DNA from: Candidatus Thiosymbion ectosymbiont of Catanema sp. Cochon2018
Lineage (GTDB): Bacteria > Pseudomonadota > Gammaproteobacteria > Chromatiales > Chromatiaceae
Length of the DNA: 64,000 bases
NCBI GenBank assembly: GCA_011392765.1
Contig: WYCW01000003.1
Location: 416,465 to 480,464 of the forward strand
Reading direction: 5' to 3'
Shown here: positions 33,696 to 43,329 of the stretch, one piece after another
How the letters are laid out: every line of letters starts with the position of its first letter
How positions within the stretch are numbered: the first letter of the stretch is position 1
Notes under the pieces: model-generated
Database searches by the model: none
What the model saw: the letters and a program-made list of their open reading frames with translations, nothing else
Told to the model about the DNA's origin: nothing
Program-made: the position numbers and the translations under genes

Positions 33696-35149
33696 ATGAA
33701 AAGGAGAATACAAACGCAATCCGATACCGAGCTAAACCCTTGTTCACAGGATTCGAAGACGGACAACATTGCGACTGCTATCGAAGATGCCCAGCTGTTG
33801 GTTCAATATGTCGCCGGGAATGGTGTTGCTATTGATGAACACGACCTCTCGGTCTTGATCGACTCCAAATTTTCATGTCGGGAAGGTAGATTGGATGCGG
33901 AGTCGGAGCATTTATTTTGGCGATCTTTTACGAATGCAACACATGTTATAAAACCCGTGACAATCCAGTCGCTGAGAGCGATACATCGATCCCCCAAAAA
34001 ACATAGGAAGCCGGTGGAAGTAAACCTTAGTAAAATCGTGTCACGTTATAGATTCTTGGCTATTATGTCACTCATCGCCTTACTTGTCATCCAGATCTAT
34101 TTGATCATCGGCGTCGCCGCAAAAACGAAAGCGAGTGAACTGTTTACGGAAAAAGAGGCTATTAAATCGAAAATCGTAGAAGTCAAAGATTTCAAAGATC
34201 TCAAAGAGTTCAAACACGAGGAGGTAGCACAGGAGGACCACGATATCAGAGTATTACAATTTCAATACAAAGAAATTGAGCAGAAACAAGATGCAAACTA
34301 TGAGCTGCTCAGAGAATGGAATAAGGTATGGTTGACTCTCCTGTGGGAGAATGAGTTTCAAGGAAAGATTCAGAGAGTATCGTGAAGTAGACTACGAAAA
34401 CCAATTTGAGGTATTGGGAGGTAAGATCGAAATAGTGAAGGAGTCCATGCAATCGCAAAGTGAGTCTACAGTCAATGGGCATGAAGATCTTCACGCATTG
34501 AAAGAAGCATTACGCACAAAACGGCTCGCGAAGGAACATGATATAACACGAAATCGATTCTTTTTGAACACCTTGGCTTCCGAATATGCAATTATCGCCC
34601 TGGAAAGATATATACTTCCTTTGCTCTATGGTTTGTTAGGTGCGGTCTTTTTCGTGTTAAGGACCTTATCGAAAGAAGTGCAGACTCTCACTTATTTGCC
34701 GATGACAGAGATCAATTATCGGTTACGTATCCCAACCGGAGCGCTTGCGGGATTGACTATGAGTTGGTTCTTTACAGGAGGTACTCTCGGCTCCAGCCTT
34801 TCCGGCTTTGCCGTGTCATTTCTGGTAGGATATAATGTAGAACTTCTGTTTTTTTTTAATGGATAAAATCGTGTCACAAGTGACAGGTAAAAATTCCGGT
34901 CTGGAATCCGTCCCGTTTCAACCACAACCGGTGAGCAGGGGTTTAGGTTCGGGATTTGTTTTATATCAATCGCAACCTGTGAGTAGGGGTTCCGGTTCGG
35001 AACCTGTCCCATCTCGATCACAACCGGTAAGTAAAGATTCCGGTTCGGAACCTGTCCCATCTCGATCGCAACCGGCGAGTAAGAGCTCCGGTGCGGAATC
35101 TGTTCCATCTCAATCGCAACCGGCGAGTAAGGATTCTCAAAAACCTTGA
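33696..35149 (+). pseudogene. Membrane protein with coiled coil and repeat tail, carrying two frame changes
   Basis: Starts at ATG 33696 (AACCATGAAAAGG context; the frame is open from 33543). Frame 1 (to 34385): a soluble N-terminus with LLVQYVAGNGVAIDEHDLSV, a membrane helix near residues 125-147 (FLAIMSLIALLVIQIYLIIG) and a charged coiled coil ending LREWNKVWLTLLWE. The second part (34351-34866) continues with FEVLGGKIEIVKESM, an RNRFFLNTLASEYAIIALER segment and three membrane helices, one ending VGYNVELLF. The third part (34859-35149) adds MDKIVSQVTGK and five 16-residue repeats. Because each part completes the last, I read it as one gene with +1 changes near 34340-34385 and at a T9 run (34849-34857). 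Family unknown. Phase variation at the T9 run, decay and sequencing error are all possible. Confidence 0.65.
34895..35134 (+). repeat. Five 48-bp tandem repeats (16-residue units)
   Basis: In the frame starting at 34859 the repeats encode SGLESVPFQPQPVSRG, LGSGFVLYQSQPVSRG, SGSEPVPSRSQPVSKD, SGSEPVPSRSQPASKS and SGAESVPSQSQPASKD. The third and fourth are nearly identical in DNA, indicating recent expansion. The Ser/Pro/Gln-rich composition suggests an unstructured tail. Confidence 0.85.
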
Positions 35150-35836
35150 GCGGAGAGATTGCTCGTTCCCGGATTCCGGCCTGACCTGCCTGCAGTCAGG
35201 TAGGGAAGGTCCGGGGAATGCCTAGCGAGGTTTTGCCTCAGACCGACAAGGCGTGAGTTTTTTGTCAATGATACGATGCCATCAAGGAATTCTAAAACCA
35301 CGAACGGACACGAATCAACACGAATTACCGCAAATCATGATTCGTGTTGATTCGTGGTTGATTGGTAGTGCACACAAAACTTGACTCATTGGTAAAGATT
35401 CGGGTCCCTCAAGGATCCTAGCGAGGCTTCGCCTCAGACCGACGAGGCGTGAGGCCCCAAAAGCCCCTCTCCCGTAAGGTCCCATCTCCTACGTCCAACC
35501 AGCCGTTGGAGAGCCAGGGTAGGTCGAAATCGAAATCGAAATCGGGATCGCAATCGGAATCTCGATTTCGATCCCGATCCCGATCCCGATCCCGATTTGT
35601 GCAGTGCACAAACTTGGGTATACCGCGCTCACCGCACCATCGATGCGGTTCGCAGTCGGGATCGGTGTAATCCTGCCACGGTATACCGTGCTCACCGCAT
35701 CCTACGTCCATCCTACAAGATCATGTTTGCGGGAGGATTTATACGCGCTCGCCCTGTATTTCCTGTCCCCACCATACGCAAGTCGCAGGCAGGGTGTTAG
35801 ACTCCTGCGTTTTCCGGCAACAGCGAAGAATCCAAC
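35150..35836. repeat. Long repeat block upstream of icd
   Basis: No gene is seen over 687 bases. Contents: a short GACGAGGC fragment at 35222-35256; an inverted repeat at about 35293-35366 (ACGAACGGACACGAATCAAC / TGATTCGTGTTGATTCGTGG); composite repeat copy 2 at 35420-35598, whose hexamer palindrome is the cleanest (CGAAATCGAAATCGAAATCG turning into CGATCCCGATCCCGATCCCG); and an inverted pair of GGTATACCG-type repeats at 35622-35703. The icd promoter should lie in the last about 80 bases, but I cannot pick it out confidently. Confidence 0.7.
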
Positions 35837-37099
35837 ATGACATACGAAAAGTTACGGCTCCCTTCGACCGGCGAGAAGATTACCGTCGGCGCGGGCTATT
35901 CCTTGCAGGTACCGGATTACCCCATCATCCCGTACATTGAGGGCGACGGCATCGGGATCGACGTCACGCCGGTCATGAAGAAAGTGGTGGATGCCGCGGT
36001 ACGGAAGGCTTACGGGGACCGCAGGCAGATCCGGTGGCTGGAGATTTATGCCGGCGAGAAGGCCACGCACATCTATGGCGAGGATGTCTGGCTGCCGCAG
36101 GATACGCTGAACGCGGTGCGCGAGTTCGTAGTGTCCATCAAAGGACCGCTGACGACCCCGGTGGGCGGCGGCATCCGCTCCCTGAACGTGACTCTGCGCC
36201 AGGAGTTGGATCTTTACGTCTGTCTGCGCCCGGTACGCTATTTTCGGGGCACGCCCAGCCCGCTCCGGGAGCCGGAGCACACGGATATGGTCATTTTCCG
36301 CGAGAACTCCGAAGACATCTATGCGGGCGTGGAGTGGCAGGCCGGCAGCCCGGAGGCACGTAAGGTCATCGATTTCCTGCAGCGCGAGATGGGCGTAACC
36401 AAGATCCGCTTTCCCGAGACCTCCGGGATCGGGGTCAAGCCCGTCTCCTCGGAAGGAACGTCGCGGCTGGTGCGCAAGGCGATCCAATACGCGATCGACA
36501 ATGGCCGGGATTCCGTGACCCTGGTGCACAAGGGCAATATCATGAAGTTCACGGAGGGGGCCTTCAAATCCTGGGGTTACGAGCTGGCTAAAACGGAGTT
36601 CGGCGCCGCGGAGATCGATGCCGGCCCCTGGTGCCGCCTGACCAATCCCAAGACCGGCGGCGAGATTGTGGTCAAGGACGTGATCGCCGACGCCTTCCTG
36701 CAGCAGATTCTGTTGCGTCCCAAGGAATACGATGTGATCGCTACCCTGAATCTGAACGGCGACTACATCTCCGATGCGCTGGCCGCTCAGGTCGGGGGCA
36801 TCGGCTTGGCGCCGGGTGCCAACCTGTCCGATACCGTAGCCATGTTCGAGGCCACCCACGGAACCGCGCCGAGGTACGCCGGCAAGGACCAGGTGAATCC
36901 GAGCTCGATCATCCTGTCCGCCGAAATGATGCTGCGCCATCTGGGCTGGACCGAGGCGGCGGATCTCATCATCAAGGGGGTCGAGGGGGCCATTATGGCC
37001 AAGACGGTAACCTATGATCTGGAACGACTCATGACGGGAGCGACCAAGCTGAGCTCATCCGGGTTCGGGGACGCGGTCATCGGCAAGATGGGGGGTTGA
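35837..37099 (+). CDS. Icd, NADP-dependent isocitrate dehydrogenase
   Basis: 420 residues (E. coli Icd is 416). It oxidatively decarboxylates isocitrate to 2-oxoglutarate in the TCA cycle. Seen: [16 protein letters not shown] near the N-terminus, the substrate loop [20 protein letters not shown] with the regulatory serine in the position phosphorylated by AceK in E. coli, [35 protein letters not shown] for metal and NADP binding, and [14 protein letters not shown]. The ATG has no strong ribosome-binding site directly upstream. Divergent from csp and close to clpSA, as in other gammaproteobacteria. Confidence 0.97.
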   Translation: MTYEKLRLPSTGEKITVGAGYSLQVPDYPIIPYIEGDGIGIDVTPVMKKVVDAAVRKAYGDRRQIRWLEIYAGEKATHIYGEDVWLPQDTLNAVREFVVSIKGPLTTPVGGGIRSLNVTLRQELDLYVCLRPVRYFRGTPSPLREPEHTDMVIFRENSEDIYAGVEWQAGSPEARKVIDFLQREMGVTKIRFPETSGIGVKPVSSEGTSRLVRKAIQYAIDNGRDSVTLVHKGNIMKFTEGAFKSWGYELAKTEFGAAEIDAGPWCRLTNPKTGGEIVVKDVIADAFLQQILLRPKEYDVIATLNLNGDYISDALAAQVGGIGLAPGANLSDTVAMFEATHGTAPRYAGKDQVNPSSIILSAEMMLRHLGWTEAADLIIKGVEGAIMAKTVTYDLERLMTGATKLSSSGFGDAVIGKMGG

Positions 37100-37114
37100 G
37101 TTTTCTGTGAGCGT

Positions 37115-37533
37115 GCGGGCAGCCGCTGTGGACAACATGGACTAAATGGACTAAATGGACGGGGGCAACGGCAGGTGTGTAGGTTTCCTGTATGCTCTCG
37201 GTTGCTTCCTGTGCACACGGTCCATCAGCAGAGGGCGTGTAGCTTTTTTGTGAGCATGCGGGCAGCCGCCGTGGACAGGATGGACCTTGTGGACCGAATG
37301 GACGGGGGCAGCGGTAGGCGTGTTAGGTTCCCTGTACGCTTTCTGTTACCCCCCGTCCATGCGGTCCATGTTGTCCATGTCGTCCACGGCAGCTACCCCT
37401 AAGACCGCATGGACCTTGTGGACTGAATGGACGGGGGTAACAGGTAGGTATGTAGGTTTTCTGCACGCTTTCGGTTGCCCCCTGTCCATGTTGTCCATGT
37501 CGTCCACGGCAGCTACCCCTGAGACCGCATGTG
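37115..37533. repeat. Tandem repeats of about 140 bp downstream of icd
   Basis: Units run roughly 37120-37230 (partial), 37268-37407 and 37408-37533. Each has ATGGACGGGGG near its start, then a TGTAGGTTT-like stretch and CCGTCCATG, TTGTCCATGTCGTCCACGGC at its end. The ends of each unit (GTCCATG / CATGGAC) are complementary, so each unit could fold into a hairpin. No reading frame looks genuine. Confidence 0.75.
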
Positions 37534-37534
37534 G

Positions 37535-37741
37535 TCAGGCCAGCCGATTCACGCGAGCCGCATGGAGGCCCTTGGGCCCTTGGTTGATCTCGAACTCTAC
37601 CTTTTGTCCCTCCCTGAGAGTCTTGTAACCGTCCATGTCAATGGCCGAGAAGTGGACGAAGACGTCTTCGTCCTGTCCGTCGGGCGTGACGAATCCATAT
37701 CCCTTCGCATTGTTGAACCATTTCACACTACCGGTCATCAT
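37535..37741 (-). CDS. CspA/CspD-type cold-shock domain protein
   Basis: A 68-residue single cold-shock domain with the nucleic-acid-binding motifs KGYGFV (RNP1) and VFVHFS (RNP2). It binds single-stranded RNA/DNA and acts as an RNA chaperone or, in CspD-type members, an inhibitor of replication in stationary phase. A location next to clpS-clpA, transcribed divergently, is classical for cspD. Two adjacent ATGs (37741, 37738) are possible starts; GGAG (complement of 37753-37757) fits either. Confidence 0.93.
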   Translation of the reverse strand: MMTGSVKWFNNAKGYGFVTPDGQDEDVFVHFSAIDMDGYKTLREGQKVEFEINQGPKGLHAARVNRLA

Positions 37742-37829
37742 CAGCTGTACTCCTCCGGGGGTCGGCCGAGGTCTCTCCGCGGCCGGTACGCGTCGAATTG
37801 TTATCCGGTGCGATTACCTGGGATAGTCC

Positions 37830-38100
37830 AGTACCCCGTTTCCCCTTATTTTGCGTCCTCAGCGTGGCGAGAAGCGGTCAGATGCAAGGCGCGCGAGCGC
37901 CGGAATAGCCAGTCCTCTTTCAAGCTCGCGTAACACAGCAGATGGCCGCTTCTCGCCGCGCCCGGAGGGAGTCCCCCAAACGCGCCCAGGCGATGTTACA
38001 GCGCTTGGCAATAGAGAGAAGCTATTCCCGGCGCGCTGTGCCTTGCCTGGGCGCGTTTGAGGGGGCTCTGAGGATGCAAAATAAGGGGAAACGGGGTACT
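37830..38100. mobile_element. MITE-like element with 33-bp terminal inverted repeats (271 bp)
   Basis: The left end AGTACCCCGTTTCCCCTTAT (37830 onwards, 33 bases to 37862) and the complement of the right end (38100 back to 38068) differ at only one base. Internal inverted pairs also occur (GCGTGGCGAGAAGCGG / CCGCTTCTCGCCGCGC; ACGCGCCCAGGC / GCCTGGGCGCGT). There is no coding capacity and I see no clear target duplication. It lies between csp and clpS, about 100 bases before clpS, so it may influence their promoters. Confidence 0.75.
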
Positions 38101-38199
38101 AAGCCGCACCTTATCTTCAAAGTATAGTAATCTGATTTCACTGGTCAAATCCAAGATATTCGAGACCAGGATTCCATTTTTCACTACAATCGAAGCGCC

Positions 38200-38523
38200 A
38201 TGAGTGAGCAAGATCCCAATGAAGGATACGAATCCGATCTCTCGATACAGGAAGCCGAGCCCGAGCTGAAGCGACCGCCTTTGTATAAGGTGCTGCTTCT
38301 CAATGACGATTACACACCGATGGAGTTCGTCGTCGGGGTACTCGAGACCTTTTTCGGCATGGACCGGGAACAGGCCACCCGCATCATGCTGCACGTGCAC
38401 ACGCAGGGTACCGGCCTATGCGGGGTCTACACGCGGGATATCGCGGAGACCAAGGTATCCCAGGTCAACGAGTATTCCCGTAGCCATCAATATCCGCTGC
38501 TGTGCACGATGGAAGAAGCCTGA
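38200..38523 (+). CDS. ClpS, adaptor of the ClpAP protease
   Basis: 107 residues starting [10 protein letters not shown]. The conserved [20 protein letters not shown] and the helix with [12 protein letters not shown] are the ClpS fold; the D-D-Y-T-P segment and the M and H residues form the pocket that binds N-degron residues. It hands N-end-rule substrates to ClpA. 56 bases separate it from clpA on the same strand. Confidence 0.96.
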   Translation: MSEQDPNEGYESDLSIQEAEPELKRPPLYKVLLLNDDYTPMEFVVGVLETFFGMDREQATRIMLHVHTQGTGLCGVYTRDIAETKVSQVNEYSRSHQYPLLCTMEEA

Positions 38524-38579
38524 GAATCGCCTCAAACGGTTCCGGTTTCCTCCACAGACTCTGAAGAATCGATGAAATC

Positions 38580-40877
38580 ATGATTAGTAAAGAACTCAGG
38601 TTTTCGTTGAATCAGACCTTCGAGCAGGCCCGCAGGAAACGCCACGAGTACATGACCGTCGAGCACCTGCTGTTGTCCCTGCTGGATAATCCCTCTGCGG
38701 CCATCGTGTTGCGGGCCTGCGGTGCCGAGCCCGAGCGGCTGCGTCTGGAGGTTTCTGCGTTCATCGAGGAGACCACGCCGCTGACTTCCGATGAAGACAG
38801 GCACGAGACTCAGCCGACCTTGGGTTTCCAGCGAGTCTTACAGCGTGCCCTCTATCACGTGCAGGCGGCGGGCAAGAAGGAGGTAACCGGTGCCAACGTG
38901 CTGGTGGCCCTGTTCAGCGAGCAGGATTCTCAGGCCGTGTATCTGCTCAATCGGCAGGACATCACGCGTCTGGATGTGATCAACTTCATCTCCCACGGAG
39001 TCTCGAAGGTAACAGGGGAATACCAGGATGGAGAGGAGCTGAGCGAATCGGACACGATCCACAGGGAAGGGAAAGAAAGCACCAGCCCCCTGGAGAGCTT
39101 TGCCGGCAACCTCAACGAGCTGGCGGGCCAGGGGCGGATCGATCCCCTGATCGGCCGGCAGTCCGAGGTCGAGCGGACCATCCAGATCCTGTGCCGCAGG
39201 CACAAGAACAATCCCTTGCTGGTGGGAGAGGCCGGTGTCGGCAAGACGGCGATCGCCGAGGGACTGGCCAAGAAGATCGTGGACGGCGATGTACCGGAGG
39301 TGTTGGCAGAGGCCACCATCTATCGGTTGGACCTGGGCGCCCTGGTGGCCGGGACCAAGTATCGCGGCGACTTCGAGAAACGGCTGAAAGCGGTGTTGGC
39401 CCAGCTGCGGCGACTGTCACACGCGGTGCTCTTCATCGACGAGATCCATACTATCATCGGCGCGGGGATGGCCTCGGGCGGCGTGATGGATGCCTCCAAC
39501 CTCATCAAGCCGGTGCTCACCTCCGGCGAGTTGCGCTGTATCGGTTCCACGACCTATCAGGAATTCCGCGGCATCTTCGAAAAAGACCGGGCCCTGGCGC
39601 GGCGCTTTCAGAAGATCGACATCAACGAGCCGAGCGTGGACGAAACGGTCGCGATCCTCAAGGGACTCAAGGCCCGTTTCGAGGAACACCATCAGATCGG
39701 CTACACCCAACCGGCGTTGCGTGCCGCCGCGGAGCTCTCGGCCAAGTACATCAACGACCGTCATCTGCCGGACAAGGCCATCGATGTGATCGACGAGGCC
39801 GGCGCCAACATGCGGTTGCGACCCAAGACCAAGCGTAAAAAACGGATCGAGGTCGGCGACGTGGAGACCATCGTCTCCAAGATCGCGCGCATACCGCCCA
39901 AGCAGGTCTCCCTATCCGATACGGAGGCCCTCAAAAACCTGGATCGGGACCTCAAGCTGGTGGTCTTCGGTCAGGACCGGGCCATCGAGGCGCTGACAGC
40001 GGCCATCCGCATGAACCGCTCCGGCCTCGGACCCGAGGAAAGGCCCATCGGGTCCTTCCTGTTCACCGGACCGACCGGAGTGGGTAAGACCGAGGTAACG
40101 CGCCAGCTCGCGCGTATCCTCGGCATGGCGTTGGTACGCTTCGATATGTCGGAATACATGGAGCGCCACACGGTCTCACGCCTCATCGGTGCCCCTCCGG
40201 GTTATGTGGGCTTCGACCAGGGCGGCCTATTGACGGAAGAAATCAGCAAGCACCCCCACGCGGTTTTGTTGCTCGACGAGATCGAAAAAGCCCACCCGGA
40301 CGTATTCAATCTGCTGTTGCAGGTGATGGACCACGGCACCTTGACGGACAACAACGGCCGCAAGGCTGATTTCCGCAACGTCGTCCTGGTGATGACCACC
40401 AATGCCGGCGCGGAGGAGACCAGCCGGCGCTCCATCGGTTTTACCGAGCAGGACCATTCCAGCGATGGACTGGAGGCCCTGAAGCGATTTTTTACGCCGG
40501 AGTTCCGCAATCGGCTCGACACCGTGGTCCAATTCGCCGCCCTGGAAGCGGCGACCGTGGCCGGCGTGGTCGACAAGTTCATTATCGAGCTGGAGCAGCA
40601 GCTCGCCGAGAAGAAAGTCGTTCTGAGCCTGGATATCGACGCCCGAAACTGGCTGGCCGAGAAGGGCTACGACCGGCACCTGGGCGCCCGGCCCATGGCG
40701 CGGGTTATCCAGAACCACATCAAGAAGCCGTTAGCCAACGAGATCCTGTTCGGATCACTGACAAACGGGGGGTCGGCACGGGTCTTTGTCGAGGATGGGG
40801 ACCTGGCCTTCGAATACACAGACCGGGCCTTTGAACCGCCAAAGCGAACCGCCAAAACGCAACGGGTAGCCGCGTAG
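38580..40877 (+). CDS. ClpA, AAA+ unfoldase of ClpAP
   Basis: 765 residues. An N-terminal Clp-repeat domain (residues about 1-145) binds ClpS. First AAA+ module: Walker A GEAGVGKT, Walker B AVLFIDEIHT. Second module: GPTGVGKT, AVLLLDEIEKAH, and a C-terminal D2-small domain with YDRHLGARPMARVIQNHIKK. It unfolds substrates and threads them into ClpP. The ATG at 38580 directly follows GAAATC with no strong SD, consistent with coupling to clpS transcription. Confidence 0.97.
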   Translation: MISKELRFSLNQTFEQARRKRHEYMTVEHLLLSLLDNPSAAIVLRACGAEPERLRLEVSAFIEETTPLTSDEDRHETQPTLGFQRVLQRALYHVQAAGKKEVTGANVLVALFSEQDSQAVYLLNRQDITRLDVINFISHGVSKVTGEYQDGEELSESDTIHREGKESTSPLESFAGNLNELAGQGRIDPLIGRQSEVERTIQILCRRHKNNPLLVGEAGVGKTAIAEGLAKKIVDGDVPEVLAEATIYRLDLGALVAGTKYRGDFEKRLKAVLAQLRRLSHAVLFIDEIHTIIGAGMASGGVMDASNLIKPVLTSGELRCIGSTTYQEFRGIFEKDRALARRFQKIDINEPSVDETVAILKGLKARFEEHHQIGYTQPALRAAAELSAKYINDRHLPDKAIDVIDEAGANMRLRPKTKRKKRIEVGDVETIVSKIARIPPKQVSLSDTEALKNLDRDLKLVVFGQDRAIEALTAAIRMNRSGLGPEERPIGSFLFTGPTGVGKTEVTRQLARILGMALVRFDMSEYMERHTVSRLIGAPPGYVGFDQGGLLTEEISKHPHAVLLLDEIEKAHPDVFNLLLQVMDHGTLTDNNGRKADFRNVVLVMTTNAGAEETSRRSIGFTEQDHSSDGLEALKRFFTPEFRNRLDTVVQFAALEAATVAGVVDKFIIELEQQLAEKKVVLSLDIDARNWLAEKGYDRHLGARPMARVIQNHIKKPLANEILFGSLTNGGSARVFVEDGDLAFEYTDRAFEPPKRTAKTQRVAA

Positions 40878-40879
40878 GA

Positions 40880-41080
40880 TGCGCGTAGGATGCGGTGAGC
40901 GCGGTATACCGTAGCAGGATTACACCAGTCCCGACCGCGAACCGCATCGATGGTGCGGTGAACGCGGCAGGTCTTACAGGATGGCACCACCGCAGAGCGC
41001 GAACCGCATCGATGGTGCGGTGAACGCGGCAGGTCTTACAGGACGGCACCACCGCAGAGCGCGAACCGCATCGATGATGC
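40880..41080. repeat. Dispersed and tandem repeats between clpA and infA
   Basis: Positions 40887-40950 are a GGTGAGCGCGGTATACCGTA family copy. Directly after it a unit of about 69 bases (CGCGAACCGCATCGATGGTG, then GGTCTTACAGGATGGCACCA) is tandemly repeated at about 40936-41004 and 41000-41072. No gene is seen. Confidence 0.75.
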
Positions 41081-41145
41081 ACCTGCCTACCGACAAGCGG
41101 ACCACATCGCCGAAGCCGGCGACGTGCTCGTTCCAAGGCCACCTA

Positions 41146-41364
41146 TCAGCGCGCGCGGTAGGTAATCCGCCCCTTGGAGAGGTCGTAGGGGGTGAGTTCG
41201 ACCGTCACCTTATCCCCGGTCAGGATGCGGATGTAGTGCTTTCGCATCTTGCCCGAGATATGGGCGGTGACTACATGCCCATTTTCGAGCTTTACGCGAA
41301 ACATGGTATTGGGCAAGGTATCGATCACCGTACCTTCCATCTGGATTATGTCTTCTTTGGCCAT
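41146..41364 (-). CDS. InfA, translation initiation factor IF-1
   Basis: 72 residues, start [20 protein letters not shown]; the upstream extension of the frame is not conserved. The S1/OB fold signatures [20 protein letters not shown] and [20 protein letters not shown] are complete. IF-1 occupies the A site of the 30S subunit during initiation. Convergent with clpA, the standard gammaproteobacterial neighbourhood. Confidence 0.97.
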   Translation of the reverse strand: MAKEDIIQMEGTVIDTLPNTMFRVKLENGHVVTAHISGKMRKHYIRILTGDKVTVELTPYDLSKGRITYRAR

Positions 41365-41612
41365 CAATCGCTCGAACCGTGCACAGGGAGTAGAACTATA
41401 CAGGGCGGGAGAGTATAACACAGACCCCGAAGCTTCCCGGCCAGCGGCGAACCGCATCTCGGGACCGACAAGCCGGTTGGGCATGGAAATAATCCGGAGA
41501 CGGATTATGCTGCACCCCGTCTATGTTCATCCCGGTGACGAAACCCACGCTCATGGGGTTACCCTGCCGGAGCCCCTGCCGAATCGGATTCAATCTTTTT
41601 GGAGTATGTCCT

Positions 41613-42245
41613 GTGCGTAACAATCTAGTCTGGCACCATCATCCGGTAGACCAATCCGTGCGGGCGGAACAGAAGGATCAGCGGCCGGCGGTCATCTGGT
41701 TCACGGGTTTGAGTGCTTCGGGTAAGTCGACACTGGCGGGTGCCTTGGAAGAGACCCTCACGGCCCAGGGGTACCATACCTACCTGCTCGATGGGGACAA
41801 TGTCCGCCATGGCCTGTGCAAAGATCTGGGCTTCAGTGACGCCGACCGCACGGAGAACATCCGCCGGATCGGTGAAGTAGCCAGGCTGATGGCCGATGCG
41901 GGCCTGATCGTAATGACCGCTTTCATCTCCCCATTCCGGGCGGACCGCCGGATCGCGCGCGAAATCCTCCCCGCAGGGCAGTTTGTCGAGGTCTTCATGG
42001 ATGCCTCCCTGGAAGTATGCAAGGAACGCGATCCCAAGGGGCTCTATATCAAGGCGGAACGGGGTGAAATCAAGCAGTTCACCGGTATCGACAGCCCCTA
42101 CGAGATACCCCCGGAGCCCGAAGTGCACATCGACGCGGATCGGTTCAGCGTACCCCAAGGCGTCAACCTGCTGCTCGACTACCTCCACGAACAAAAAATC
42201 CTCAGGCGTGGATACCAACGGGTCGCAGAAGAGATCGTCGCCTGA
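41613..42245 (+). CDS. CysC, adenylylsulfate (APS) kinase
   Basis: 210 residues from a GTG at 41613 with GGAG 8 bases upstream; the open frame starts earlier but without family similarity. It phosphorylates APS to PAPS with ATP, for assimilatory sulfate reduction or sulfonation. Seen: P-loop FTGLSASGKST, LDGDNVRHGLCKDLGFS, IRRIGEVARLMADAG, and FISPFRADR. It stands alone without cysND nearby. Confidence 0.95.
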   Translation: MRNNLVWHHHPVDQSVRAEQKDQRPAVIWFTGLSASGKSTLAGALEETLTAQGYHTYLLDGDNVRHGLCKDLGFSDADRTENIRRIGEVARLMADAGLIVMTAFISPFRADRRIAREILPAGQFVEVFMDASLEVCKERDPKGLYIKAERGEIKQFTGIDSPYEIPPEPEVHIDADRFSVPQGVNLLLDYLHEQKILRRGYQRVAEEIVA

Positions 42246-42335
42246 TACGGCGGTGTTCGGCACGCATCCGGCGAACCGTCTGGTGCCCTTACATGGCTAC
42301 GGACAATAAGCGACAATATAGTCTCTTTCGCCAAG

Positions 42336-42360
42336 CGGGCGAGGCGTTATTCCTCGCCCG
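42336..42360 (+). terminator. Hairpin about 90 bases after cysC
   Basis: CGGGCGAGG (42336-42344) and CCTCGCCCG (42352-42360) form a perfect 9-bp stem with a 7-base loop. There is no clear T run, so it could be a weak terminator for cysC or an RNA-stabilising structure. Confidence 0.4.
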
Positions 42361-42417
42361 GATGTTTGAATTGAACTTGTCCGCACTGATTTCTATTCCA
42401 AATAACAATCGCGTATT

Positions 42418-42723
42418 ATGCCTAACTATCGGCTGCAGCTACGGGATACCGGGCATCGCACCTACATACAAGTCCATCGCGCACATCGGACGATGTACAT
42501 TGAGGGTTGCATTTTACCGGTACATTTCAACGATATGAGCCAATCGCAACCGAGTGTTGGCGATCGCACTATCCAGACTCGTTCGGTGGCGCTCATGCAA
42601 CGGATTAGGACGCGTTACGATCAGCTGCTTCCGCACCATTCCGGAAGAGCGACGATCATGATTACCGCCCTTTTGCCTCCGTTGCTCAATACGGGTTCTC
42701 GGTATGCATGGCAATTGGGGTGA
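42418..42723 (+). CDS. Short hypothetical protein
   Basis: A 101-codon frame (MPNYRLQLRDTGHRTYIQVH) that ends 7 bases before the next start codon, with a plausible amino-acid mix (Q-T-R-S-V-A-L-M-Q-R-I-R-T-R-Y-D-Q-L helix). I see no ribosome-binding site and no known family. It could be a real small gene leading the downstream secreted protein, or chance. Confidence 0.3.
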   Translation: MPNYRLQLRDTGHRTYIQVHRAHRTMYIEGCILPVHFNDMSQSQPSVGDRTIQTRSVALMQRIRTRYDQLLPHHSGRATIMITALLPPLLNTGSRYAWQLG

Positions 42724-42730
42724 CAAGACC

Positions 42731-43294
42731 ATGAAGGCAAGGATAATCGCTGCAGCAAAATGCGGTGTGTTTGCGGTTGGTGTATCGGTGACACCTGGGG
42801 TCTTTGCCGATGTCGGGGGAGGAGTGTCTTCGGCACAGTTTAACTACGAGGCTGGCAGCGTCTGGGTGGAAGCCGCGCCTTTCGACCAGGGCCGGCATCA
42901 ATTGAGTGAATGTGCATCCGCATGGACCTGTACGATCGACGGCATGCCTTTCTTCGGAACTGATGGTGACTTACCGTCCAGCGAATTGAAAGCACTGGAT
43001 GTTGTCCTGGGTGACAAGCGCGTAGCGTTGGATGTTTCGGGCATGTTCAACCCCTGGATCGATCAACCTGCCAAGCAACAGTTTTCCTTAACGCAGTACG
43101 CCGGAGGCATGTGGGAATTACGCGGTCAGTTTTCGGATGGAGCAGCAGCCTATAAAGGGCAATGGCTGATCACTAATACTGGGGCTGTGCGCACTCTGCT
43201 CGGGCCTTCCGAGCTGGTTTGTGATGTGTGCTTGCGGGGGAGGATAGAGCCGGATGACCGCAACTTACTCGGTGGTGCGGCAGGCGACGGCTGA
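42731..43294 (+). CDS. Secreted hypothetical protein
   Basis: 187 residues from ATG 42731. The N-terminus MKARIIAAAKCGVFAVGVSV with TPGVFA-D is a standard signal peptide (cleavage about residue 26), so the protein is periplasmic or exported. The mature part has two paired cysteines (SECASAWTCTIDG; ELVCDVCLRG) and a beta-rich pattern (GMWELRGQFSDGAAAYKGQW). No family recognised. It ends 35 bases before the yihY-like gene on the same strand. Confidence 0.65.
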   Translation: MKARIIAAAKCGVFAVGVSVTPGVFADVGGGVSSAQFNYEAGSVWVEAAPFDQGRHQLSECASAWTCTIDGMPFFGTDGDLPSSELKALDVVLGDKRVALDVSGMFNPWIDQPAKQQFSLTQYAGGMWELRGQFSDGAAAYKGQWLITNTGAVRTLLGPSELVCDVCLRGRIEPDDRNLLGGAAGDG

Positions 43295-43329
43295 GCCAAA
43301 CCGTTCGGTAGCGCAGGAGTCCGTACGAG

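Noticed and set aside
40880-41072. Repeat block considered as a tRNA or small RNA cluster
   Set aside because: No cloverleaf or CCA-type end; the unit matches dispersed repeats elsewhere in the window.
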